Assembly (NCBI RefSeq): GCF_014534655.1
Contig: NZ_JACVVD010000002.1
Coordinates: 62,001-126,000, forward strand
Length of the DNA: 64,000 nucleotides
Reading direction: 5' to 3'
From: Paenibacillus sedimenti
Lineage (GTDB): Bacteria > Bacillota > Bacilli > Paenibacillales > NBRC-103111
Part shown: positions 33,312 through 43,300 of the stretch, in pieces
How positions within the stretch are numbered: the first letter of the stretch is position 1
Layout: each line of letters begins with the position of its first letter
The notes under the pieces: generated by a model
What the model was told of the DNA's origin: nothing
Database searches by the model: none
The model's input: the letters and a program-made list of their open reading frames with translations, nothing else
Position numbers and translations under genes: made by a program

Positions 33312-34877
33312 ATGAGTACTAATGTAATGGAGAGGATGAGCGGCATGGTTTTATTCGCTTCAATAAGTATAATATTGATTTTCGTTTTATGGGGGGCTTT
33401 CGCTCCTAATCAACTCGCGGCATCTGCAAATATGTTATTTGACTGGTCAATACGTAATTTTGGCTGGTTTTTTTTAATCTCTACGTTCGGGTTTTTGATC
33501 TTTTCATTTTTTCTTGCCTTCAGTAAGTATGGAAGAATCAAACTGGGTAAGGACGATGACGAACCGGAATATTCGACTGCATCATGGTTTGCTATGCTTT
33601 TTAGTGCAGGCATGGGCATTGGACTAGTTTTTTGGGGAGTCGCGGAACCGTTGTCGCATTTTCTTGCTCCTCCAGAAGGGGCAGGAGGAGGCACTGTTGA
33701 CGCCGCACGTCTTGCTATGAGGTATTCCTTTTTCCACTGGGGGCTGCATCCGTGGGCCATCTATACGACTATCGCTCTTGCCTTGGCTTACTTTCAATTT
33801 CGTAAAGGCGAGAAGGGATTAATTAGTGCCGCATTTTCACCATTGCTGGGTGACAGATCGAATGGGATTATCGGGAAAATTATAGATATCCTTGCTATCA
33901 TCGCAACGGCTTTTGGCGTTGCGACTTCGCTAGGGTTAGGCGCACTGCAGATAAATGGAGGGTTGAACCACTTATTCGGCTTATCTGTTAGCCCATTTAT
34001 ACAAGTGGTTATCATTGGGATTGTAACCATCATGTTTTTGCTCTCGGCAACAACAGGGTTAGATAGGGGGATACGAATATTGAGCAACACAAATTTGCTG
34101 ATAGCCGTGTTGCTAATGGTATTTGTGCTTATCGTTGGACCTACATCCTTTATTTTGGATATTTTTACAACAACATTAGGTGGTTACCTGCAAAATATCA
34201 TTAATATGAGTTTGCGTCTAACCCCTTTTACTCAGGGTAAATGGGTTGGCGCTTGGACGTTATTTTATTGGGCTTGGTGGATTGCCTGGGGTCCTTTTGT
34301 AGGCACTTTTATCGCTCGCGTGTCCAAAGGCAGGACGATCAAAGAATTTGTTTTAGGGGTTCTCTTGGTACCCAGCCTTTTCGGATTCATCTGGTTTGCG
34401 GTGTTCGGAGGAACCGGTTTGCATTTAGAGTTATTTGATCACTTTCCGATTGCAGACGCGGCGAAACAAGATGTGACTTCAGCTTTATTTTTGACCTTAG
34501 AGCAACTGCCGCTTGGTGTATTTATAGCAGCCATAGCTACGGCGCTTATTATCACCTTTTTTATTACTTCAGCAGATTCGGCCACTTTTGTGTTAGGGAT
34601 GCTTTCTACGAAAGGAAACCCGAACCCGGCCAATAAAGTGAAAGTTGTATGGGGAGTTCTCCAGTCGTCTATTGCAATCGTATTGCTTATCAGCGGCGGA
34701 CTAAGCGGATTACAAACGGCCTCGATCGTCGCGGCTGTGCCTTTTGCAATAATCATCATAGGCATGTGTGTTTCCTTGATGCTTGCACTAAGGCAAGATG
34801 AGAAGACCTTAAGGGCTAAAGAACTGAAGCGAATGAAGAAGCTGGATGAGCTTCTGAGCAATCAAAGTGAAGCTTAA
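33312..34877 (+). CDS. BCCT-family glycine betaine/choline transporter (OpuD-like)
   Basis: A 521-residue Na+- or H+-coupled carrier with 12 helices. The BCCT signature GWTLFYWAWWIAWGPFVGTFIARVSKGRT is present as GAWTLFYWAWWIAWGPF, together with AGMGIGLVFWGVAEPLSHF and ITSADSATFVLGM. It takes up betaine-type osmoprotectants under high osmolarity. I choose the ATG at 33312 with an AGGA site 8 bases upstream, because two earlier in-frame ATGs lie before or within the copy C hairpin. The stop overlaps the convergent gbsR-like gene by 4 bases. Confidence 0.9.
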   Translation: MSTNVMERMSGMVLFASISIILIFVLWGAFAPNQLAASANMLFDWSIRNFGWFFLISTFGFLIFSFFLAFSKYGRIKLGKDDDEPEYSTASWFAMLFSAGMGIGLVFWGVAEPLSHFLAPPEGAGGGTVDAARLAMRYSFFHWGLHPWAIYTTIALALAYFQFRKGEKGLISAAFSPLLGDRSNGIIGKIIDILAIIATAFGVATSLGLGALQINGGLNHLFGLSVSPFIQVVIIGIVTIMFLLSATTGLDRGIRILSNTNLLIAVLLMVFVLIVGPTSFILDIFTTTLGGYLQNIINMSLRLTPFTQGKWVGAWTLFYWAWWIAWGPFVGTFIARVSKGRTIKEFVLGVLLVPSLFGFIWFAVFGGTGLHLELFDHFPIADAAKQDVTSALFLTLEQLPLGVFIAAIATALIITFFITSADSATFVLGMLSTKGNPNPANKVKVVWGVLQSSIAIVLLISGGLSGLQTASIVAAVPFAIIIIGMCVSLMLALRQDEKTLRAKELKRMKKLDELLSNQSEA

Positions 34878-35446
34878 TCTTTTGTTCCGGGCGAATCTTT
34901 GGGGACCAGGTTGAAAATCTCTCCGCTCTCAAATGAGTCAATGAGTCTGCCCAGCCATATATAATACCTAATCGCCTCATCGATTTTTTCAATATCAGTG
35001 CTAAGGATTTCCTGTAGTGAAGTATCATCCGGATATTGATTGTTTAAATTTATCAGGTCCGTTTTAGATTTACGAAGAGAGCTTAAATTGATTTCTATCG
35101 CTTTACGCCACTTTAACCCAAAGAAATCAGCAAAGGTTTGAAACCAGTCCATTTCTACCTCGTATAGGTCTTTTCGCGAACCCTTCTCCCAAACTTTATT
35201 CACCATCTTCAAATCAACCAGCGTACGCACGCCTGTGCTCATACTGGTTTTGCTCATCTCCATGGCTTCTCCCATTTCATCCAGTGTCATAGGCTTGTTC
35301 TGGAAGAAGAGGAGTCCGTATAAATGGCCGATGGACTGGGTGATGCCGTAGAGATCCATGTTATTGCCGATGGATTCAATGACGCGTTTTCGCGCTTTTT
35401 GTATGATGAGTTCTTGTTCTGAGCTTTTGCCTCTTAATTGATCCAT
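34874..35446 (-). CDS. GbsR-family transcriptional regulator (MarR-like)
   Basis: A 190-residue regulator of the GbsR/OpcR group. A MarR-type winged helix (MTLDEMGEAMEMSKTSMSTGVRTLVDLKMVNKVWEKGSRKDLYEVE, residues 55-100) is followed by a long helical C-terminal region. Bacillus GbsR senses choline and represses choline and betaine uptake or synthesis genes. Here it sits between the BCCT gene (convergent) and the opuA operon (divergent), and the inverted repeat around the opuA promoter is its probable operator. A weak AGGGTG site lies ahead of the start. Confidence 0.88.
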   Translation of the reverse strand: MDQLRGKSSEQELIIQKARKRVIESIGNNMDLYGITQSIGHLYGLLFFQNKPMTLDEMGEAMEMSKTSMSTGVRTLVDLKMVNKVWEKGSRKDLYEVEMDWFQTFADFFGLKWRKAIEINLSSLRKSKTDLINLNNQYPDDTSLQEILSTDIEKIDEAIRYYIWLGRLIDSFESGEIFNLVPKDSPGTKD

Positions 35447-35571
35447 TGCATCTTTTCACCCTGTCCTTTTGTTTACATCGCTATTGTAAGAAAGAATTTA
35501 AATAATGTAAAGAAAGTCATGTAACAGGATTATTAAGCCTTTAGGAGATATGCAATATTATTGTGCAGTTT

Positions 35572-35667
35572 TTTCTGTATAAACAGTATAAACGGATATT
35601 TTTGTTGACATAACCGGAATTTTTTCTTTACACTAAAGGAGGTAACAAAGATTAACTTATACAGAAA
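35572..35667 (+). promoter_or_regulatory. opuAA promoter: opuA promoter flanked by 11-bp inverted operator arms
   Basis: TTGACA (35605-35610) and TACACT (35629-35634), 18 bases apart, form the promoter. TTTCTGTATAA (35572-35582) upstream and its exact reverse complement TTATACAGAAA (35657-35667) downstream flank it, and a direct GTATAAAC repeat overlaps the left arm (35577 and 35586). The layout suits repression by the adjacent GbsR-like protein through binding or looping. The right arm touches the opuAA ribosome site. Confidence 0.6.
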
Positions 35668-35678
35668 GGAGTGAGCGT

Positions 35679-36902
35679 ATGGCAATTATTGATGTGCGTC
35701 AGGTTACAAAGGTATTTGGACCTGATCCCGATTCTGTTCTTCCTCTGCTAGCCCAAAAACAGTCGAAAGAGCAGATTTACAGGGAAACCAAGCATACAGT
35801 GGGGGTCAACGAGGTCAGCTTTTCGGTACAACCAGGTGAAATATTTGTCATCATGGGGCTGTCAGGCAGCGGGAAATCAACTCTGGTTCGACTGCTGAAC
35901 AGGTTAATTGAACCTACCCGAGGAAGCATAACCATTCACGGCAAGGATATTGTCGGTATGAATGATGAAGGGCTTCGTCGTGTCAGAAGAGAAAGCATTA
36001 GTATGGTGTTCCAGAAATTCGCATTGTTTCCGCATAGAACGGTTGCTCAAAATGTGGAATACGGGCTGGAAATTCAAGGAATGGAGAAGAAGGAAAGACG
36101 CTCCAAGGCGATAGAAGCTTTGCGCTTAGTGGGACTGCAGGATTGGACCGACAGTATGCCGGCGCAATTAAGCGGCGGTATGCAGCAAAGAGTAGGACTT
36201 GCCAGAGCATTAGCGAATGATCCGGACATTCTTTTGATGGATGAAGCCTTTAGCGCACTCGATCCGCTTATACGCAAAGATATGCAGGATGAGCTCCTGG
36301 AACTTCAGGATAAGATGAAAAAAACGATTATTTTCATCACGCATGATTTGGATGAAGCGCTTCGCATTGGCGATCGTATCGCGTTGATGAAAGACGGCAG
36401 CGTCGTCCAGATCGGAAAGCCTGAAGAGATTATGATGAATCCGGCAAATGAATATGTAGAAAGATTTGTCGAAGATGTGGACCTATCCAAAGTATTGACA
36501 GCTTCATCTGTCATGCGAAGGCCGGAAACTGTGGGACTTGACCGTGGACCGAGGGTTGCATTGCAGCTCATGCGTGAAAACGGCATTTCTAATTTATTCG
36601 TCGTTGATCGCGGGAAAAAATTAATCGGAGTTATCACAGCGGAAGATGCTTCGGGAGCCGTTCGATATGCTAAGAATCTCGAGGATATTGTTATCCGCAA
36701 TGTGCCGACAGTCACACCTGATCAATTGTTATATGAATTGTTTGAGATCTGTGGAACCTCCAAATATCCGGTAGGTGTTGTTGATGAGAACAGACGCATC
36801 TTAGGCGTTATTGTTCGCGGTGCTGTTCTCGGGGCGCTTGCCGGCCAGCCGAATGCTAAAGAGGAGGTAGAGACAGATGATCCCAAAGATACCGTTGGAT
36901 GA
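35679..36902 (+). CDS. opuAA: Glycine betaine ABC transporter ATP-binding protein OpuAA
   Basis: A 407-residue ATPase with C-terminal CBS domains, the form and size of OpuAA/ProV. Walker A GLSGSGKST near residue 60, signature LSGGMQQRVGLARAL, Walker B ILLMDEAFSALDP and H-switch THDLDEA are present. Two CBS domains at about 280-400 (VMRRPETVGLDRGPRVAL; NVPTVTPDQLLYELFEI) sense ionic strength in OpuA. It powers import of glycine betaine or proline betaine. An AAAGGAG site precedes the start, and it overlaps opuAB by 26 bases. Confidence 0.95.
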   Translation: MAIIDVRQVTKVFGPDPDSVLPLLAQKQSKEQIYRETKHTVGVNEVSFSVQPGEIFVIMGLSGSGKSTLVRLLNRLIEPTRGSITIHGKDIVGMNDEGLRRVRRESISMVFQKFALFPHRTVAQNVEYGLEIQGMEKKERRSKAIEALRLVGLQDWTDSMPAQLSGGMQQRVGLARALANDPDILLMDEAFSALDPLIRKDMQDELLELQDKMKKTIIFITHDLDEALRIGDRIALMKDGSVVQIGKPEEIMMNPANEYVERFVEDVDLSKVLTASSVMRRPETVGLDRGPRVALQLMRENGISNLFVVDRGKKLIGVITAEDASGAVRYAKNLEDIVIRNVPTVTPDQLLYELFEICGTSKYPVGVVDENRRILGVIVRGAVLGALAGQPNAKEEVETDDPKDTVG

Positions 36903-37719
36903 ATGGGTTGAAAAAGGAGTGGATGGCCTAGAATCTAATTTAACCGTCCTATTTCAAATGATCTCAACAAGCATAGAAGGCAGTGTGAATGCGCTTTCTT
37001 ATGTTTTTCATTTCATTCCGCCCCTTCTCTTTATTGCATGGATTACTATTTTAGCTTATTACTTGGGGAGGTGGCCCTTTGCCGTATTTTCTGCGGCAGG
37101 TCTAATATTGATCGAAAACTTAGGCTATTGGAACCATACAATGGATACACTTGCATTAGTTATGACCTCCGCTCTGATTTCTATTATAGTTGGTATCCCC
37201 CTTGGAGTCTGGTGTGCACAAAGTGACAAGGTTCGAAAGTTCGTAACTCCTTTACTGGACTTCATGCAGACAATGCCAGCATTTGTGTATCTGATCCCGG
37301 CAGTCACCTTCTTCGGTTTAGGAGTTGTACCGGGCGTGATTGCATCCGTTATATTTGCTGTACCCCCTACGATTCGTCTGACTAACTTAGGGATTAGGCA
37401 GGTCGCTGAGGATTTAGTGGAAGCTGCTGATGCGTTCGGGTCAACGCCAACACAGAAACTGTTCAAGCTTCAATTCCCGCTGGCCATGCCTTCAATTATG
37501 GCTGGAATTAATCAAACCATCATGCTTGCACTTTCAATGGTTGTTATTGCTTCAATGATTGGTGCCCAGGGCATCGGGGCGGACGTATACCGGGCTGTGA
37601 CGCAAATTAAAACTGGTCAGGGCTTTGAAGCAGGCTTGTCTATTGTCGTATTGGCCATACTGCTGGATCGCATGATGCAATACTTACTAAAGAAAAAAGG
37701 AGTGCATAAAAATGTTTAA
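36877..37719 (+). CDS. opuAB: Glycine betaine ABC transporter permease OpuAB
   Basis: A 280-residue permease with an amphipathic N-terminus (IPLDEWVEKGVDGLESN) and seven helices. The BPD_transp_1 EAA loop is seen as EDLVEAADAFGSTPTQKLFKLQFPLAMPSIMAGINQ. QTMPAFVYLIPAVTFFGLG is characteristic of ProW/OpuAB. GAGGAGG site within the end of opuAA. It overlaps opuAC by 8 bases, so all three subunits are translated from one message. Confidence 0.95.
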   Translation: MIPKIPLDEWVEKGVDGLESNLTVLFQMISTSIEGSVNALSYVFHFIPPLLFIAWITILAYYLGRWPFAVFSAAGLILIENLGYWNHTMDTLALVMTSALISIIVGIPLGVWCAQSDKVRKFVTPLLDFMQTMPAFVYLIPAVTFFGLGVVPGVIASVIFAVPPTIRLTNLGIRQVAEDLVEAADAFGSTPTQKLFKLQFPLAMPSIMAGINQTIMLALSMVVIASMIGAQGIGADVYRAVTQIKTGQGFEAGLSIVVLAILLDRMMQYLLKKKGVHKNV

Positions 37720-38605
37720 ATATGCTGCTAAAACTATGGTGTTGGTGAGTTTGACCACTTTACTGATCGTTACGGGATGTTCTAAAGAAACATCCTCATC
37801 GGATTCAAGTATCGGGAAGCAGGTTAATCATGAGATCATTGGTATTGATCCGGGAGCAGGTTTAATGAAGCAAACTGCTCAAGTATTGAAGGACTATGAC
37901 CTCAAGGACTGGAAGCTTATAGAGGGATCAAGCGCAGCAATGGCCGCAGCTCTGGACAAGGCTTACAAGGACAAGAAACCTATTATTGTGACCGGATGGA
38001 CACCGCATTGGATGTTTGCTAAGTATGAATTGAAATATTTGAATGATCCCAAAGGTGTATTCGGGAAAGACGAGCAGATACATACGATTGTTCGAAATGG
38101 ATTTAAAAAGGATGCTTTGTCCGCTTATACCATGCTGGATCGATTTGAGTGGAAAGCGGAAGAGATGGCGGTCGTCATGTCGGATATCGTTGAAGGGAAG
38201 AAGCCGGAAGAAGCAGCTGCAGAGTGGGTGAAGAAAAACGGCACTAAAGTTGATAATTGGGTGAAGGATCTCACGAAAGAGAAAGGAAAGAAGCTGAAAC
38301 TGGCATACGTCGCTTGGGACTCAGAAATCGCAAGCACCAATGTTGTGAAGATTGTACTTGAAGAGAAACTCGGTTACAAAGTGGAGATGCTGCAAGTGGA
38401 AGCCGGACCGATGTGGGCAGGGATTTCCGATGGAAGCGCAGATGCTATGGTAGCAGCTTGGCTTCCTACCACACATAAGGATTATTTCGATAAATATGCC
38501 GGAAAATTTGAAGATCTGGGGGCTAACTTGAACGGAACCAAGTTGGGGTTAGTTGTTCCGAAATATATGAATGTTGATTCGATTGAAGATTTGAAAACAA
38601 AATAA
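37712..38605 (+). CDS. opuAC: Glycine betaine-binding lipoprotein OpuAC
   Basis: A 297-residue lipoprotein (signal MFKYAAKTMVLVSLTTLLIV, lipobox VTGC). The OpuAC-type binding protein fold is marked by VTGWTPHWMFAKYELKYLNDPKG, a conserved tryptophan-rich element of the betaine cage. VAWDSEIASTNVVKIVLEEKLGY and MVAAWLPTTHKDYFDKY follow. It hangs on the outer face of the membrane and delivers betaine to OpuAB. AAGGAG site; last gene of the operon, with a terminator and then repeat copy 2. Confidence 0.95.
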   Translation: MFKYAAKTMVLVSLTTLLIVTGCSKETSSSDSSIGKQVNHEIIGIDPGAGLMKQTAQVLKDYDLKDWKLIEGSSAAMAAALDKAYKDKKPIIVTGWTPHWMFAKYELKYLNDPKGVFGKDEQIHTIVRNGFKKDALSAYTMLDRFEWKAEEMAVVMSDIVEGKKPEEAAAEWVKKNGTKVDNWVKDLTKEKGKKLKLAYVAWDSEIASTNVVKIVLEEKLGYKVEMLQVEAGPMWAGISDGSADAMVAAWLPTTHKDYFDKYAGKFEDLGANLNGTKLGLVVPKYMNVDSIEDLKTK

Positions 38606-38620
38606 ACTGGGTAAAAGTGA

Positions 38621-38651
38621 AGAGCATGTCCGAAAGGATAGGCTCTTTATT
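38621..38651 (+). terminator. Terminator after opuAC
   Basis: AGAGC and TCC pair with GGA and GCTCT around a GAAA loop, then TTTATTT. Confidence 0.75.
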
Positions 38652-38696
38652 TACCACATAAGAAAGTATAAGTTTTCGGCTCCCGAAAACCGCTTT

Positions 38697-38766
38697 CTTA
38701 TTGGCGATAAAACCTACCTCTAAACGCGGTCGTACTTCATTGAATGGCCTCGATAGAGGTTTTCTC
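38697..38766. repeat. Copy 2 of the ~70-bp dispersed terminator-like repeat
   Basis: It matches 25171-25240 nearly base for base: CTTATTGGCGATA, ACCTACCTCTAAACGCGGTCG, CATTGAATGGCCTCGATAG and the AGGTTTT end. On the minus strand the same hairpin is followed by TTTTAT. It touches the 3' end of the DUF421 remnant and may terminate from both sides. Confidence 0.8.
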
Positions 38767-39269
38767 ATTGTAATTTAGGATCGATTGGGATTGTATGGCG
38801 GTTAATGCTAACTTCTTGGAAAAGAGAGCTCTGATCCATGATGGCGCCGGATTTCAGGTTAAGCATACGCTCTATTTCACCAATGGTAACTGGTTTTGCA
38901 TGCCGCATTAATTCGTAACCGACTTGACCGTTGGGTTCTAACGTAGCGAATTTGACGTCGCTAATATTAGTAATTCCTTTTTGCCGCAGCCGCATTTCCA
39001 GCTGATCGACGGTCATCCGCATTGCACGCAAGTTTCCTTGATTAATTTGTCCGTTTTCAATGACGATTTTGGAACGTCCGCTCATGAAAATCGCTGCAGA
39101 ACCGACTGCTTTCCATAGCTGATTGTTAGCAATCGGCTGTACAATGGTCGTTCCGATCGAGATCATAATGACGGTAGTGGCTATGCTCATTTGGGAGATG
39201 GATTTTCTCCCTGCAGTGCATTCCTGCAAAAAATAATAAAGCGGATTTCCACATCCAAGCCATGTCCAT
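38765..39269 (-). pseudogene. Degenerate DUF421 (YetF-like) membrane protein gene
   Basis: The N-terminus is encoded from an ATG at 39269 with a GGAGG site (MDMAWMWKSALLFFAGM). The rest continues in another frame (AGRKSISQMSIATTVIMISIGTTIVQPIANN), so there is a frameshift near 39211-39221 with loss of several codons. A second gap near 39084 joins AAIFM directly to SGRSKIVIENG and removes most of a membrane helix. The soluble DUF421 part is otherwise kept (DVKFATLEPNGQVGYEL). Intact relatives are about 220 residues with three helices. The short frame alone would give a 172-residue product. Confidence 0.7.
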
Positions 39270-39475
39270 CGTTGGGCCTCCATGAATTGAGAATTCTGGC
39301 TATAGATTAGGCAAACCTTCTATATATTATTCACTTCCTGGGCTGCATTACTTAATATGTTCAAAGGTCTTTCTTATACATAAATAATGTGAATCATAAT
39401 TTTCGCGGAATAATTGAAGGAATCTCAGAGGATAATATTGTAGAGACAAAATCCTTATACAAAGGAGAACAGAGT

Positions 39476-39694
39476 ATGATCTATCTCTATATAATTAGTT
39501 CAGCTATATTAATTATCGGTTTGATCCTATCCTTTATCTACGCAAGAAGACAACAAAATCATGAGTTAGATAAAAGCATGAGTACTGTAACATATAAACA
39601 TCGATTGTTAGCCAATCCTGGACTCATTGCTTACGTATCATTTATTTTGATCGGAATCATAGTTATTGGCTTTTTCTTGTTTAGAAATATCTAA
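39476..39694 (+). CDS. Small membrane protein, 72 aa
   Basis: Not recognised. Two predicted helices (LYIISSAILIIGLILSFIYA and LIAYVSFILIGIIVIGFFLF) flank a short polar loop with YARRQQNHELDKSMSTVTYKHR. The ATG at 39476 has AAGGAG 8 bases upstream; the frame is open 29 codons further without support. The next gene begins 17 bases after the stop, so the two are probably one operon. Upstream to 39284 I see no other feature. Confidence 0.65.
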   Translation: MIYLYIISSAILIIGLILSFIYARRQQNHELDKSMSTVTYKHRLLANPGLIAYVSFILIGIIVIGFFLFRNI

Positions 39695-39711
39695 TAAGGG
39701 TGAGGTTGACT

Positions 39712-40023
39712 ATGGATAAAAAGAGATATTACGTTTCTGTTCAATCGGGTACGATCATGGAGAATCAAGGCGATGCTTCATATGAGCTGGAGATTGAAGC
39801 TACACCTGATCAATTAGACAAGCTAGGGGAGCTTTTTGAAGAGATGGATAATTTCGATCAGAGCTCAGCTATTCAAGTAGCCTCAGCTTTATCCATCGCC
39901 TACCATCATGATGAATCCAATGACGGTTATGATTATTATCTTAAAGAAGCTTATGCAATGATTCATGAATTAGGTACAGAAGAAACGAGAGAACATATTC
40001 GTAAAATGAATATATTATCTTAA
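39712..40023 (+). CDS. Conserved hypothetical protein, 103 aa
   Basis: Not recognised by name. A small acidic soluble protein (MDKKRYYVSVQSGTIMENQGD ... YELEIEATPDQLDKLGELFEEMDNFDQSS) with two strands followed by helices. The ATG at 39712 has AGGGTGAGG upstream, which I prefer to the frame-internal start at 39700. It follows the small membrane protein gene and is closed by a hairpin terminator. Confidence 0.65.
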   Translation: MDKKRYYVSVQSGTIMENQGDASYELEIEATPDQLDKLGELFEEMDNFDQSSAIQVASALSIAYHHDESNDGYDYYLKEAYAMIHELGTEETREHIRKMNILS

Positions 40024-40044
40024 AAGATCATAGAATGAGCTTTT

Positions 40045-40065
40045 GCGCCCAATCGGGTGCTTTTT
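40045..40065 (+). terminator. Rho-independent terminator
   Basis: GCGCCC pairs with GGGTGC over AATC, then TTTTT. Confidence 0.7.
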
Positions 40066-40164
40066 AGTCTCATTTATAACCGTTACTCATACATAAACTT
40101 CGCATATTTGGGAAGAATATTTTCTATGCACATGTTACTCTCCCCTTAAGATAGATGTGCGTAA

Positions 40165-40197
40165 AAGAGGCTCCGCGAAAAAGGAGCCTCTTTTTTT
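40165..40197 (+). terminator. Rho-independent terminator
   Basis: AAGAGGCTCC pairs with GGAGCCTCTT, then TTTTT. The remaining 180 bases up to the glucan synthase contain an AT-rich likely promoter region, but no boxes I can fix with confidence. Confidence 0.8.
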
Positions 40198-40375
40198 ATT
40201 TTCTAGTTCGAGACTATTTTTTCAGATATCGTCAACAGCATATCCCTTTGAAGGATCAAAATACTAATTCTGCTAATTAAACCATGAAAAATTGGGGATA
40301 ATTTGACTGTTCCGGAATCTATAGTCGTACCGGACGCCAGTACCGATATCTTACAACTGATCTCTGGAGGGGCCA

Positions 40376-43300
40376 ATGGCTTATAATACCGAAATGCTTT
40401 GCCAAAAAGCACGTGAACTTGCATTGCAGCACACTCCAATTATCGTGCAAACCCATCCAAAGTACGTTTGGAATCAATTTGAAGAAAACATACAGAGTCT
40501 AAGGGAATTTGTAATGTCTTTGCAAAACAGTCCCGCAAGCTGTGCTCAACCAGCGGAGGAATGGCTGCTCGATAACGCTGAATTTATTGAGGAACAGGCG
40601 TTAGAGGTTAAAACTTTTTTATCCGAACGTGCTCTTGGTCGTTTACCGCGCCTTAAAAAGAAAGGCGTATTGCGTATTCAATCGGTATGCGAAGATTATT
40701 TGGAGCAGGTCGACGGCGTACTGAATGAGGATTCCTTTGTTTCTTATATTAACGCTTATCAGGAAGTATCCGCTTTATTGCTTGCCGAAACCTGGTCCAT
40801 CCCGGTCATACTTCGGCTGAGTTTGATCGGAAGGCTGTCTGAAACGATGGCACTCGTGCGTGATCGCCGGGAGGTTTGCATGGAAGTCGAACGGTTGCTT
40901 ACGCGGATAGGTCCGTCCGGGTTAAACACAGAAGCCATCGATGCTGAATTGGAAGCGGCAGGCCAGACTGTTCCGCTATCCGGTCCATGGATCGTCCATT
41001 TGATAAGTCATTTGCGGGAGTGGGCAGACGATTCGGCATCCGTGCGCGATTGGTTGGTATGCAAATTTGAGAACGGCTCTGACGACCTTGACCGCATCAT
41101 ATCCTATGAGCATCAGCTTCAAGCCAGATATCAGGTAAAGGCAGGCAATTTGATCAGCAGTTTGCGCAAGAACGAACGGCGGGATTGGCATGAGCTGTTC
41201 GAACGAATAAGCTTGCTTGACCGAACGCTTCGTCAAGAAAGCACGAGCGTTTATCCGCTGCTTGATTCTAGTAGCAGGAATGAGATTCTAAAACGCGTCG
41301 AAGGTTTGGCCCGCCGTTTACGTGTGCCCGAAAACTTGATCGCAAGTCAGGCGGTTGCTCTTGCGAAGGCAGAGTCAGAACGGGTAAGTGAGGAAGCTTC
41401 GGTATCTCAGTCGAAGGCAGATGACCTCCCTCGTCGTGCGTTTGCGGCTTATTATTTATACGAGCCGGCCGGAATCAAGAAGTTAGTACAATCACTGCGA
41501 AAATGCAGTAAGCCCCGACAGTTGCCGGAAACCGGTATTTTGCACCGGGCAACCGGTGCTTATTTTACTTTATTGATAGGTTGGTTCGTGATTGCTCTTA
41601 TGGCTTTGGCTGCCTGGATCGGCGTTGGACGCGGATTTACGCCGGTACAGTGGATCGTGGTCGTTCTTGTGCTTTCTATTCCAGCAAGCGAATGGGTCAT
41701 TACATGGCTTCATTTCGGAATTGAGCGCTTTTTCCGCCCCCGGCCTTTGCTGCGTTATGATTTTTCAAACGGTGTGCCTTCGGATGCAATGACAATGGTC
41801 GTCATTCCTGCCATTTGGTCTACACCTGAGGAAGTCGGGGAGCTTGCTGATCGTTTGGAAATCCATTATTTAGCCAACCGGGATCCGAATATTCATTACG
41901 CTCTCTTAGGGGATTTTACAGATGCCCCGGAGGAAAAACTTTCGGAAGATGAAGCGATTGTTACCTTCGCCAAAGAAAGGATCGAGGCGCTTAACCGGAT
42001 GTATGCCAAACCGGGAGGGACGACCTTTCATTTGTATCAGCGACGCAGACAGTGGAACCCGTGTGAGGGAGTATACATGGGTTGGGAGCGAAAACGCGGA
42101 AAACTGGTGGAATTTATCGAGCTGATGAAAGGAAGCAATGAGTCGAGTTACGACTTCATGACTGGTGATACGGCTATCCTTCAGCACATTCGTTATATGA
42201 TAACGCTGGACGCGGATACGCAGCTCCCTATGGGAAGCGCGCAGCGCATGATTGGTACGATGCATCTTCCTTACAATCGTCCCCGTTTAAATCAGGCGCG
42301 AACCCGGGTCGTTGAAGGATATGGCGTGCTGCAGCCCCGAATCGGAATCAGCCACGAGTCGGCTATGCGGTCCAGGCTTGCTTACTTTTGGTCGGAGCCG
42401 GGGCTGGATCCATATGCGTTTGCCGCCTCCGATCCTTATCAGGATGCAATGGAGCAGGGCATTTTTACGGGAAAAGGCATTTTCGATGTGCATGTTTTTG
42501 CTGAATTATTATGCGAACGCATTCCTGAAAATACGGTGCTTAGCCACGATTTGCTCGAAGGAGGTTTTTTGCGGGCAGCCTTGTTATCGGACATTGAACT
42601 GATCGATGACCACCCTTCCAAGTTTCTCGCTTACCAGAAGCGAATGCATAGATGGGTACGCGGCGATTGGCAGCTGCTCTGTTGGCTGTTTCCCCGTGTT
42701 TGCGATCGTCGGGGAACGCTAAAGCCGGTCGATCTGTCCGCGATAACACGTTGGCAAATGATCGACAACTTGCGGCGCAGCCTGCTTCCGATCGCTTATC
42801 TCGTGATCTTGGCACTTGGTTTGACCCTTCTTCCCGGCTCGCCGTGGAGGTGGATTGCCATCGCTTTCGCAACGATGTTTTTGCCGGTTATCCGGCAGCT
42901 CTTTCTCATTCAGCAGGCCATGTGGCATCCCCGGAGGGTATTATCTACGGCTATACACGTCTTGATGAGCATCTGGACACTGCCGTTTCAAAGCGCTGTT
43001 TTGCTCGATGCGATCGGTAAAACGCTTTACCGGTTGTTGATCAGTAAACGCCGTTTGCTGGAATGGACAAGTTCTTCTCATATTGAACGAAGCAACAGGG
43101 GAAGTCATCATGCGGGGCTGCTCGGTACGCGCGGCGGTTATGCCTTGATTCTTCTCTTCGTACTTGCCGCAGCGATGCAGCAGCAGCCGGGACCGAGATG
43201 GATGGGCCTAACACTTAGTTTGTTTTGGGCTCTGGCTCCGCTCGCTGTCCGCTGGCTGGACCAGCCTTTGCCACGGGACGAACAACCGCTCACCCCGGAG

